Below, one piece after another: positions 8,235 to 14,860 of a DNA stretch of 37,886 nucleotides (position 1 is the stretch's first letter; each line of letters begins with the position of its first letter). The notes beneath the pieces are model-generated. The model was not told the origin of the DNA. It saw nothing but the letters and a program-made list of their open reading frames with translations, and searched no databases. The DNA comes from Candidatus Bathyarchaeum sp. Its GTDB lineage: Archaea; Thermoproteota; Bathyarchaeia; Bathyarchaeales; Bathyarchaeaceae. The stretch lies in contig JAFGGM010000062.1 in assembly GCA_016930555.1 (NCBI GenBank), positions 1 through 37,886 of the forward strand, given 5' to 3'. Both the position numbers and the translations under genes were made by a program.

Positions 8235-8432
8235 ACCGTCTTCGACAATTCCTCTTTTCTGTTTTCACAAATGGGGGATTTAGTGAAGGCTGTGAACCTA
8301 AATATTTGCAAAAACAACCTTTTTTGCTTTTTAAACTGTTTTTTGGGTTTATTTTTTAGACAGTCTTTACCACAACCTCTATAACTTGTGAAGTCGTAAA
8401 TAGTGAAGAAACAGTTCAACTGGTGCTGTGTT

Positions 8433-8843
8433 ATGCCTACCAAAAAAATTCGCGTAGAGGTCTTCAACAATGGGGACCGTTACACGATAACTTTTGAGGG
8501 TCAAGTTACGCGAGATAAGACTCTTCGTCTACTTGATTTGGTTGAACTTTTGGGAGGAGCACCAGCTACTAACTCTTTATCTGAAAGGTCTGCAGCTGAG
8601 ATGCCAAAGATCGAAAAAGTTCGGTTAGTTGCGGAAAAAAATTTTCCTGTAGGATGGTTTTCTTCAAAGGACCTTCAGGCGGCGTATGAGAAGCAGTTTA
8701 ATGAGCCGATTCGTTTGAGTACAGCTTCAACATATCTTTCTCGTTTGGCAGATCGTGGCTTTTTTATTAGAAGTGGGGCTTCAAACCAGAGGCGATATAG
8801 AATTATGACTGCAATATCAAAGCATCAGCTTCATGAAAGATAA
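8433..8843 (+). CDS. Winged-helix protein beside the origin, function unknown
   Basis: A protein of 136 residues from the ATG at 8433; a GTG ten codons earlier (8403) is also possible. The first 40 residues (KIRVEVFNNGDRYTITFEG) look like a small beta domain. Residues about 60-130 look like a winged helix, with a helix-turn-helix in STASTYLSRLADRGFF and a wing in RSGASNQRRYRI. I do not recognise the family. It lies between the predicted origin and nurA-herA in the same direction, 74 bp ahead of nurA, so it may be co-transcribed with the resection genes or regulate them or the origin. One ACGAAGAGTCT word lies inside the gene. Confidence 0.75.
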   Translation: MPTKKIRVEVFNNGDRYTITFEGQVTRDKTLRLLDLVELLGGAPATNSLSERSAAEMPKIEKVRLVAEKNFPVGWFSSKDLQAAYEKQFNEPIRLSTASTYLSRLADRGFFIRSGASNQRRYRIMTAISKHQLHER

Positions 8844-8917
8844 TAAATAACTTGATTTTAAGATATGTTGATTTAGTCCTGTTGTGAGACTCTTCGTGGT
8901 TGAGGAGAAACCTGTCT

Positions 8918-9940
8918 ATGAGCAAGATTCAAGAAAATTTGGCTGAATTGAAAACCAAGCTGAAAGCATATGTTGACGGAGGTCGCCAAATAGGTTTCAG
9001 TGACATCAAACCGCAACCGTTGATAATCACCAAGCCTGACATGACAAAAATTAAGCCTCTGAAGAAAGTTAAGACCTGTGATTCAAGGTTTGTAGCTGTA
9101 GACTGCTCCACTAGAACGTTAAAAAGAGCACACAACTGGGGCATTTACCTTATGCGCGTTGCCTACGCTTGGGTTGACGGTCGTACAGTGAACTGGGGAT
9201 ACGACGAAAGTGTTGTTGCTCCAGTGGGAGACCGCCGTTATCGCTCTAACTTCTTGATAGACCGACGGCTCCAGCTTGAAAGCGAGATGGCTTTGAAACT
9301 TCTTCACGAAGAGTCTATAGGGGATTCAGCAGTTGGGGAGACTCTTCGTGGCTTGGATGAAGGTGATTATGTGCTGTTGGATGGTGCCAGCTTTTTTGGT
9401 GGAAAACGAGGCTTTCACACGTCTCTATACGAAGAGGCTCTTCGTAAAAAGGTTAATCTTCTTGCCATAAGTAAACAATCGCCCATGTTATGTGATGAAA
9501 AGGGACGAGATTTTATGGCATCAACAAGTTTTCTTGCGTCATATCCTCTCTGGGTTTACCATCCAGTTAAAGAGGCGAATATGGAGCAGCATCTTTACGG
9601 GGACGTTTCCCTTGTGAAGTTGTGTGAAGACAGTCAACACGTTTTCCGATGTGACATAATGGACCCCTTAGCCTCTAATGATGTGCCCATGTTTCTTTCT
9701 CCCCTTACTTCCCTTTCAGAAGACCCAAGATGTTTAGGTTACCCTGTTACGCTCTGGCTTGCCCACGAATTTTCTGGGGCATCAATCTCAAAAATTCTTC
9801 AGTACTATGACTTAATTGAAGAAGCACTGGCAGCTGATGGCATCTTGGAGACTCTTCGACGGGAAGAGCTTTCCTGTAGTTTTGCTGACAAGCTTCATGG
9901 AATATCAAATCCTCATGAAGGCGGTGAAGGTTTTGTCTAA
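8918..9940 (+). CDS. nurA: NurA 5'-3' nuclease
   Basis: NurA-domain nuclease, partner of the HerA translocase in DNA end resection. From the ATG at 8918 (with GAGGAG about 11 nt upstream) it has 340 residues; a TTG at 8900 is the longer alternative. The first acidic motif is FVAVDCSTR near residue 56 and the second is DYVLLDGASFFGG near residue 150, as expected for the RNase H-like NurA fold with metal-binding aspartates. The N-terminal helix SKIQENLAELKTKLKAY is typical of the family. Its end overlaps herA by 26 bp. Mre11 and Rad50, often neighbours, are not in the window. The gene contains an inverted pair of ACGAAGAGTCT words and a palindromic version. Confidence 0.88.
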   Translation: MSKIQENLAELKTKLKAYVDGGRQIGFSDIKPQPLIITKPDMTKIKPLKKVKTCDSRFVAVDCSTRTLKRAHNWGIYLMRVAYAWVDGRTVNWGYDESVVAPVGDRRYRSNFLIDRRLQLESEMALKLLHEESIGDSAVGETLRGLDEGDYVLLDGASFFGGKRGFHTSLYEEALRKKVNLLAISKQSPMLCDEKGRDFMASTSFLASYPLWVYHPVKEANMEQHLYGDVSLVKLCEDSQHVFRCDIMDPLASNDVPMFLSPLTSLSEDPRCLGYPVTLWLAHEFSGASISKILQYYDLIEEALAADGILETLRREELSCSFADKLHGISNPHEGGEGFV

Positions 9941-11489
9941 GTTTGAGCCTGTTGGTTTTGTTCGCGACGTTAAAGGGGACACAGTCTCCTTTTTCCTGAA
10001 TCAGGGCGTAACCCTTTCTTTCGGTCAAATTGTTCGAATAGACTCTGAAACCCGAAGCTTCTATGCCCGTGTTGTGGATGCTGGGAGTTCCTCTACGCTG
10101 AATACTAATGAGCAGCTTCGTGAAGCAGAAGGAAAAGAATCCTTTGGACCTTACTCCAGCTTCAGACACGTTGACGCAATTCTCTTCCTTGAAAGACATG
10201 GCGAAAATATTCGTTCTCCAACCTTCAATCCAAACTATATGGATCGAGTATATGCAACATGTGAAGACGATCACTCTGTTTTGCGGCTTTCGGGCGATTT
10301 AGAGATAGGTCGCCTGCGTTCAGGAGAAGAAGTTCTGGGCGACGTGGGCATCAGTGTCAAGGCCATTCCTAAGATGATGGGCATGTTCGGAATGACTGGA
10401 TCGGGAAAAACCAACACCGAACTTATCTTAAATGCCCGCATTATTGACAACCCTGAAACGGTTGGGCTCATCTTCGATTTTGCCGGTCAACTGCTTTCGG
10501 GCAAAGATATTGGGGCTGATAGTGGTCTACGGAATCATCCTCTTTTTCACACCAAAGTTCGCTATTACTCGACACGAGACGGCAAGCTGTGTATAGGCTT
10601 GCATACCCTTACTCCTGGGCGATTGTGGACAATTTTTCCTGACATTGGGAAGCCTCAGGTCAGGCTTGCCCGGCGACTGTATGAACAGCTGGGCAGGTGT
10701 TGGATTGAGCAATCGCTGGAGATATACCGTATTGAAGGTCATGCTGGGGTCGGGCGAATTATTGGTCCCCAGAATAAGAATGCGGTTAGCGCTTTGATGA
10801 GCAGGCTTTCTGACCTTCCGCCTCATCTTTATCCCCCATCCAACTACAATTTTATTGACGACGTGGTCCAAAACGTAAGTCAGGGAATCACGTGCCTCAT
10901 TGACATTTCAGGCTTGACTTCTGAAGAGCAACAGAACGTCACCTGTCTCACTGCCAGCAATGTTGCTTACCATTATAAGCAGTTGTGGGAACGCAATTTT
11001 GACGCGTGGGTAAAGCTTCCAACACTGTTGATTACTCTTGAAGAGGCTCATGAATTTCTTGACCCTGAAATACACAAAACAATCTTCTCCGACATTGCCC
11101 TCACGTATAGGAAGTATCGTGTGGGATTAAATGCTGTAACGCCTAGGCCTTCTAAGATTAATCGTGATGTCTTTGCTGAGCTTTGGACCAAAGTTATCAT
11201 GAAAACTGAGTTGAAGCGGGATAGAGATTATCTGACCCAGAATACGCCATATATGGAATATAGTGACACCGAAATTAAGATGCTTGACATCGGAGAAGCA
11301 CTGCTAATTTCAGAGCCTCAAATTCGGTTTGCCGTTCCACTGAAGGTTATTCACTATCCTGACTATCTGAAGACACGTGGAAAAACTGATTACGATCTGC
11401 CCCCATCAAAAGCCCTCTCTGAAATGGATGAACGTCTGAAACGGCTCAAAGCTGCCGGAGAATCTCTTACCACTGGAGACAAAATCTAG
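9915..11489 (+). CDS. herA: HerA DNA translocase/helicase
   Basis: Hexameric FtsK/HerA-family ATPase that feeds DNA ends to NurA. From the ATG at 9915 it has 524 residues; an in-frame ATG at 9897 is possible. An N-terminal HAS barrel (GFVRDVKGDTVSFFL, about 10-60) is followed by Walker A GMTGSGKT (159-166) and Walker B LLITLEEAHEF (glutamates 376-377). The motif usually written TQRPS reads TPRPS here, so the conserved glutamine is replaced. The C terminus carries IGEALLISEP, typical of HerA. It overlaps nurA by 26 bp, which implies coupled translation. Its stop overlaps the tail of the convergent membrane winged-helix gene by 4 bp. Confidence 0.92.
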   Translation: MKAVKVLSKFEPVGFVRDVKGDTVSFFLNQGVTLSFGQIVRIDSETRSFYARVVDAGSSSTLNTNEQLREAEGKESFGPYSSFRHVDAILFLERHGENIRSPTFNPNYMDRVYATCEDDHSVLRLSGDLEIGRLRSGEEVLGDVGISVKAIPKMMGMFGMTGSGKTNTELILNARIIDNPETVGLIFDFAGQLLSGKDIGADSGLRNHPLFHTKVRYYSTRDGKLCIGLHTLTPGRLWTIFPDIGKPQVRLARRLYEQLGRCWIEQSLEIYRIEGHAGVGRIIGPQNKNAVSALMSRLSDLPPHLYPPSNYNFIDDVVQNVSQGITCLIDISGLTSEEQQNVTCLTASNVAYHYKQLWERNFDAWVKLPTLLITLEEAHEFLDPEIHKTIFSDIALTYRKYRVGLNAVTPRPSKINRDVFAELWTKVIMKTELKRDRDYLTQNTPYMEYSDTEIKMLDIGEALLISEPQIRFAVPLKVIHYPDYLKTRGKTDYDLPPSKALSEMDERLKRLKAAGESLTTGDKI

Positions 11490-12199
11490 GAAGCATTAGT
11501 TTCCCTTCGCTTTAGTATCTTCTGCATCTCTTCCTTTAATCGATACATGTAAGGCATCTTATGAGTGTCCCTCTCCAGATACCCGTCCTTATACAGCTTC
11601 TTCATTAACCTAGCAGTATGCTCCCTTGTGAGCCCAATCAGTTCCCTGATTTCAGGTGCCGTCTTTTCTCCCTCTTTGCCAATAGTCTCAAGAACCATCA
11701 GCTCGGTTTCAGTTAAGGGCTCCAAAGCCCTTTCCCTTTTTATAGGAATCGCCGCCTCTATCTTCACCTCAGGAACATATACCTCTTGCTTGACCTTCTC
11801 TATTTCAATAAGTTTCTGCATTACTTTATTTTGAGCTTCCTTTATGCCCTCAACTTCGCTTTTCATCGCCCTAAGTTGCCCAGAGACGCGTTCTTCAATG
11901 TGGGGAACATCTCCAACTGCTTTAGTTATCTCCGATAATCGTCCTTCATATTCTTCTATCCTGTTTGCGACTTTTATGTTCTCCACTGCTGCTGCCTCAA
12001 CCTTCTCGGCAACATAAAGAACCCTGTCTTTTTGCCTCCGAAATTGGGTGTCAATACCTACAACAATGTCCTCCACGACCCCCCTTGCCCTTTCATACTC
12101 GTAGCGGAGTACCTTCAAGCGCCTATAGTAAAGAAAAACCGCCAAAACCGTGACAGCCAACAGGACGGACGTTGCCACGAGCATTCCCTCTGAGACCAT
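11486..12199 (-). CDS. Membrane-anchored coiled-coil winged-helix regulator
   Basis: A 237-residue protein. One N-terminal membrane segment (about residues 7-25, LVATSVLLAVTVLAVFLYY) is followed by positive charges, so the rest should be cytosolic. Residues about 30-150 are charged and probably coiled coil. Residues about 158-235 are a MarR-like winged helix (LTETELMVLETIGKEG, then APEIRELIGLTREHTARLMK and a wing). This points to a membrane-tethered DNA-binding protein. GGGGGAT precedes the ATG. A minus-strand TATA box (12276-12283) lies upstream, and TGTGAT/ATCACA repeats sit between that box and the start, so it may control itself. Target unknown. Confidence 0.8.
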   Translation of the reverse strand: MVSEGMLVATSVLLAVTVLAVFLYYRRLKVLRYEYERARGVVEDIVVGIDTQFRRQKDRVLYVAEKVEAAAVENIKVANRIEEYEGRLSEITKAVGDVPHIEERVSGQLRAMKSEVEGIKEAQNKVMQKLIEIEKVKQEVYVPEVKIEAAIPIKRERALEPLTETELMVLETIGKEGEKTAPEIRELIGLTREHTARLMKKLYKDGYLERDTHKMPYMYRLKEEMQKILKRRETNAS

Positions 12200-12220
12200 C
12201 TAGCCATCCCCCATGTTACA

Positions 12221-12332
12221 TGTGATTTCAGCGTGATGTCGTGTGATATTCATATGGTATCACATATCACACTAGTATATAAGTAGACTTAAGTTTTTTG
12301 TAGCCTTGAGCCTCGTGACATCACATATCACA
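12221..12332. promoter_or_regulatory. TGTGAT/ATCACA operator cluster A
   Basis: Exact half-sites: TGTGAT at 12221 and 12242; ATCACA at 12259, 12266, 12320 and 12327. The 13-bp unit ATCACATATCACA occurs twice, 61 bp apart. Four half-sites lie between the TATA box (12276-12283, minus) and the ATG at 12199, around the expected transcription start. The rest of the 12333-12572 gap shows nothing I can identify. Confidence 0.75.
12276..12283 (-). promoter_or_regulatory. TATA-like box of the membrane winged-helix gene
   Basis: CTTATATA on the minus strand, about 78 bp upstream of the ATG at 12199, would start transcription near 12254. ATCACA repeats lie directly between box and start, the position expected for repression. 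Confidence 0.5.
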
Positions 12333-12572
12333 TTTGCTATTCGCCCTTTTCTCACGGCACTCTTAGTGTTGGCCGCTATTTTATTTCTCTCAGTTCTTCC
12401 AATCTGTTAGCCGGCTCTTTGACTTACTGGTAAAAAACCGCCGTTTTCATGAAAAAGGCTCAAAACAGGCTTATTTTTTGCATGGAGATCCCTTCTGTTT
12501 TTTACGCCTTGCAATTTCTCCAAAATATTTGGATTTGCACTATTAGTGATATCTGTTTGTTGTAAAAGCATA

Positions 12573-12591
12573 TGTGATTTGTGATGTCACA
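12573..12591. promoter_or_regulatory. Tandem TGTGAT pair at the 3' end of the 156-aa gene
   Basis: TGTGAT at 12573-12578 and 12580-12585 has the same 7-bp period as in the neighbouring clusters, followed by GTCACA. It overlaps and follows the stop codon of the minus-strand 156-aa gene. Confidence 0.6.
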
Positions 12592-13057
12592 GCCTTTTTG
12601 ACATGTTTCGAGGTTTGGTGAGCTCTTCGAGACTGTTTTTTAGCTCTTCGTGGAGTAGTGCTATGCTTCTTATGTGTTCTTCTTTTGGTCTCTTTTTTGC
12701 AAGTTTTCTTTGGCTGTTTATGTATGTTTGGAGCTTGTTTGCGACCTCTATGTATGGTTCTAGGCTTGTACCTTCGAGAATTCCCATGTATCCTAACAGC
12801 AGGATTGTGTAAATTGATCGTATAACATTCTGTCTGGCCTGCCTTAAACTTCTATTAAAAGCGCCTCGAGTTACGGCTAAAATCCTTATATTGGCTTTTT
12901 CGTCGTATTTTAGCGGTTTATCGGATATATTTTCTGCTAAAACGTCTATTAAAAGTGTTTCTAGCTGTATTTTTGTTAAATTACTGTTTTTTGAAAGTAT
13001 TTTAACCATTGGGTCTGCTAGCGAGTAGTTTAGCCAATTTTGAGCCTTTTCCTTCAA
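12587..13057 (-). CDS. Conserved-looking helical protein, function unknown
   Basis: A 156-residue protein starting at TTG 13057, with GAGGA about 8 nt upstream. It is almost entirely helical and basic. Residues 25-80 (LTKIQLETLLIDVLAEN, then YDEKANIRILAVTRGAFN and RSLRQARQNVIRSIYTILLL) have the look of a DNA-binding helical domain in which RGAFNRSLRQAR could be a recognition helix. The C-terminal half is charged and probably forms long helices (IRSIALLHEELKNSLEEL). I do not recognise the family and assign no function. It lies between two TGTGAT/ATCACA clusters. An inverted repeat ATACATTTTTGTAT (13093-13106) lies upstream. Confidence 0.7.
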   Translation of the reverse strand: MKEKAQNWLNYSLADPMVKILSKNSNLTKIQLETLLIDVLAENISDKPLKYDEKANIRILAVTRGAFNRSLRQARQNVIRSIYTILLLGYMGILEGTSLEPYIEVANKLQTYINSQRKLAKKRPKEEHIRSIALLHEELKNSLEELTKPRNMSKRL

Positions 13058-13457
13058 TTAAAATTCCTCATCCACAAACTCCCTCGTAAAGGATACATTT
13101 TTGTATACGTGACACCTCAACACAAAAACTTTTCCCTAATTGACGAAAAAACTACACATGTCATTACCTTCCATATCTGAAGAAATTACTAGAAAAGCGC
13201 TAAAATATATCGTTAAATTAAATGAAATTATTAAAAAAACGAATATTTAAGCCAACACGAAAAACACGCCTTTTCTCACGTCTTCTCTCTATATTCTTGG
13301 TTCCCAACGAAAATTATCATTTTTTATTCAACTTCATTCGGTGTGTGCGTAAATGTTGCTTTTCTCTCCCTTGTAACTGCCATTTTACTCCCTCTACTCA
13401 GCAACTTTCCAACGCTCTTCTTTCCTCGGCTATGGGTTATATCTCATTTTGTGACCT

Positions 13458-13642
13458 TGTGATATATGATGTGTGTGATTATTATCACACCTGCATCACG
13501 TGTGATTATCACAGAATCACGTGCGACGTCACGCTCCAGCCCCCATTTCTTTTATGGCTTTTTTGAGCTTTTTTCCTGTTTTTATTCCCCTTTTCAGGCG
13601 TTTTCTTGACATCACTGTTTTGTGATATTCTTTTGTTGTGAT
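13458..13642. promoter_or_regulatory. TGTGAT/ATCACA operator cluster B
   Basis: Exact half-sites at 13458, 13474, 13484, 13501, 13508, 13621 and 13637, plus variants ATCACG at 13495 and 13516. Two palindromes form: TGTGATTATTATCACA (13474-13489) and TGTGATTATCACA (13501-13513). Pairs 13458/13474 and 13621/13637 are both 16 bp apart. The last pair lies about 30-50 bp upstream of the elf1 TATA box, a position suited to activation. Confidence 0.78.
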
Positions 13643-13670
13643 ATGTCTTCTCTTGCGCCTTTAGGACAAA

Positions 13671-13678
13671 TATTTAAG
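13671..13678 (+). promoter_or_regulatory. TATA-like box for elf1
   Basis: TATTTAAG preceded by purine-rich GGACAAA, a possible BRE. It would start transcription near 13700, giving a leader of about 50 nt before the ATG at 13749. Confidence 0.5.
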
Positions 13679-13748
13679 CTGTTACAGAGTTATACATTGA
13701 AGTAGGCAACACAAGCATGTAATTGAACAGGTTATCAGAGGTTTTAGG

Positions 13749-13988
13749 ATGGGCAGACGAAGAAGAAAAGTGGTACGTATACCTAAAAAGAAGTTACCTA
13801 CTGTTTATCTCTGCCCCAAATGTGGAAAACAGGCAATCAATATTGACATATCTCCTGGTGGCGAACATGCTCGAGTGCGGTGTGGAAGCTGCGGCTTAAC
13901 CGAGGAGTTAAAAACTAGACCCGCTTTTGGCGAAATCGACATATACTGCCAATTCACGGACGTATTTTATTCAAGATTAGCGGTCTAA
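13749..13988 (+). CDS. elf1: Elf1-type zinc-ribbon transcription elongation factor
   Basis: A 79-residue protein whose basic N terminus [15 protein letters not shown] is the hallmark of archaeal and eukaryotic Elf1. A four-cysteine zinc ribbon follows: C22-x2-C25 and C45-x2-C48. Elf1 binds the RNA polymerase elongation complex. The length matches the family. It is followed after 16 bp by GGGP synthase, so the two are probably co-transcribed. Its promoter lies next to operator cluster B. A ribosomal or generic zinc ribbon is the alternative, less likely given the N terminus. Confidence 0.85.
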   Translation: MGRRRRKVVRIPKKKLPTVYLCPKCGKQAINIDISPGGEHARVRCGSCGLTEELKTRPAFGEIDIYCQFTDVFYSRLAV

Positions 13989-14004
13989 CAAGGAGATTAA
14001 GCGA

Positions 14005-14763
14005 ATGGTTATTGCAGTGGAGAAATACCTATTAGAGAAAATCGAGAAAGAAGGAACCATTCACATGACTCTCATTGACCCTGAAAAGGTCTCACCTTCT
14101 TCTGCATCTCAACTCGCCACAGAGGCTGAAGCATGCGGCACAGCAGCTATAATGGTTGGCGGCTCCACCTCTTTTTCAACTTCTGATCTTGATGCAGTCG
14201 CAAAAGCCTTGAAAGAATCTGTTAAAATACCTATAATTCTCTTCCCAAACGGCGTCACTGGAATCACCAAATATGCTGACGCAATCTGGTTCATGTCTCT
14301 TCTCAATTCTTCAGACCCATACTTTCTTGTCGGCGCTCAGGTTATGGGCGCACCGTTGGTTAAAAAATACTGTTTAGAACCTATCCCTCTCGGCTATATC
14401 ATCGTGGGGGAGGGAGGCGCAGTAAGCGTTGTTGGAAAAGCAGTTCCTATAACGTATAACGAAAAAGAACGTGCGGCTGACTATGCCTTAGCTGCTGAGT
14501 GCTTTGGTATGCGCTTCGTTTACCTAGAAGCTGGTTCTGGGGTCAGACAACATGTGCCTACTGAAATGGTGCAAGCCGTTAAGCGTGCGACCCATCTTAC
14601 TTTGATTGTAGGTGGTGGCATAAGGACTGGTGAACAGGTCAAAAAGATAGCCAAAGCTGGAGCCGACATCATCGTAACTGGTACTGTTCTGGAAGAAAAC
14701 AAGGGACTCCACAAGATAAAAGAACTAATAGACAGCATGAAAGGCAGCAAAAAAGCCCACTAA
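14005..14763 (+). CDS. Geranylgeranylglyceryl phosphate synthase
   Basis: Prenyltransferase joining geranylgeranyl diphosphate to sn-glycerol-1-phosphate, the first committed step of archaeal membrane lipid synthesis. 252 residues, TIM barrel. Motifs: HMTLIDPEK near residue 20, IMVGGSTSF, ILFPNGVTGI, FVYLEAGSGV near residue 172, and the phosphate-binding IVGGGIRTGEQ and IIVTGTVLEE. AAGGAG lies 8-13 nt before the ATG. It sits between elf1 and DP2. A bacterial-type PcrB heptaprenyl enzyme is the only close alternative and does not fit the archaeal context. Confidence 0.93.
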   Translation: MVIAVEKYLLEKIEKEGTIHMTLIDPEKVSPSSASQLATEAEACGTAAIMVGGSTSFSTSDLDAVAKALKESVKIPIILFPNGVTGITKYADAIWFMSLLNSSDPYFLVGAQVMGAPLVKKYCLEPIPLGYIIVGEGGAVSVVGKAVPITYNEKERAADYALAAECFGMRFVYLEAGSGVRQHVPTEMVQAVKRATHLTLIVGGGIRTGEQVKKIAKAGADIIVTGTVLEENKGLHKIKELIDSMKGSKKAH

Positions 14764-14860
14764 ATCAACTGCACTCTTCCTTTTCTGTAGTTCTGCTTTC
14801 GTTTTTGTGTTAGAAAGACTCAATACTTCGCCCTATGCAATCTAGTTAAGGAGAATAACT

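Larger units (their letters stand above)
7617..8432. other. Predicted chromosomal replication origin (oriC)
   Basis: About 815 bp without a credible gene between cdc6 and a divergent winged-helix gene, clearly A+T-rich (7820-7975 especially). Three sites resemble the archaeal origin recognition box, including its G-rich arm: 7795-7818 (minus), 8003-8025 (plus) and 8211-8234 (minus). The first two point toward each other across the A+T-rich part, a plausible unwinding element. A direct repeat GAATCCATTTT (7821-7831 and 7850-7860, 29 bp apart) lies beside the first box. One ACGAAGAGTCT word is at 8072-8082. ORB matching is from memory of Pyrococcus and Sulfolobus sites. Confidence 0.8.
7086..9446. 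repeat. Cluster of the 11-bp word ACGAAGAGTCT
   Basis: Exact copies in the cluster: 7086-7096 (+), 8072-8082 (+), 8518-8528 (-), 8887-8897 (-), 9306-9316 (+) and 9339-9349 (-). Two more lie at 1868-1878 (+) and 36262-36272 (+). One-mismatch copies are at 978, 9429, 9849, 16086, 16558 and 23371. The 8-bp core ACGAAGAG occurs about 15 times on both strands against roughly one expected by chance. A 17-bp perfect palindrome ACGAAGAG-G-CTCTTCGT sits at 9429-9445. Copies occur in genes and between genes, in several reading frames, so codon use does not explain them. Confidence 0.8.
13058..13748. other. Gene-free A+T-rich stretch with operator cluster B
   Basis: About 690 bp between the divergent 156-aa gene and elf1. 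Seen here: an inverted repeat at 13093-13106, an A+T-rich segment at 13140-13260, the dense TGTGAT/ATCACA cluster at 13458-13642 and the elf1 promoter. The open frame across 13222-13566 is rich in Cys, Phe and Leu and runs through the operator repeats; I do not believe it is a gene. Confidence 0.7.

Noticed and set aside
9747-10274. 175-aa minus-strand frame across the nurA-herA junction
   Set aside because: Complement of two well-supported genes; no family features.
13158-13250. 30-codon open frame starting ATG at 13158
   Set aside because: A+T-rich Lys/Ile peptide with no ribosome site and no recognisable pattern; too weak to call.
13222-13566. 114-aa open frame in the elf1 upstream region
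   Set aside because: Composition is unlike a protein (Cys- and Phe-rich), there is no ribosome site, and it runs through the TGTGAT/ATCACA repeats, which better explain the DNA.
12221-13642. CRISPR-like array
   Set aside because: The TGTGAT units are 6-13 bp with irregular gaps, far from the 24-37 bp repeats with constant spacers of CRISPR, and no cas genes are present.
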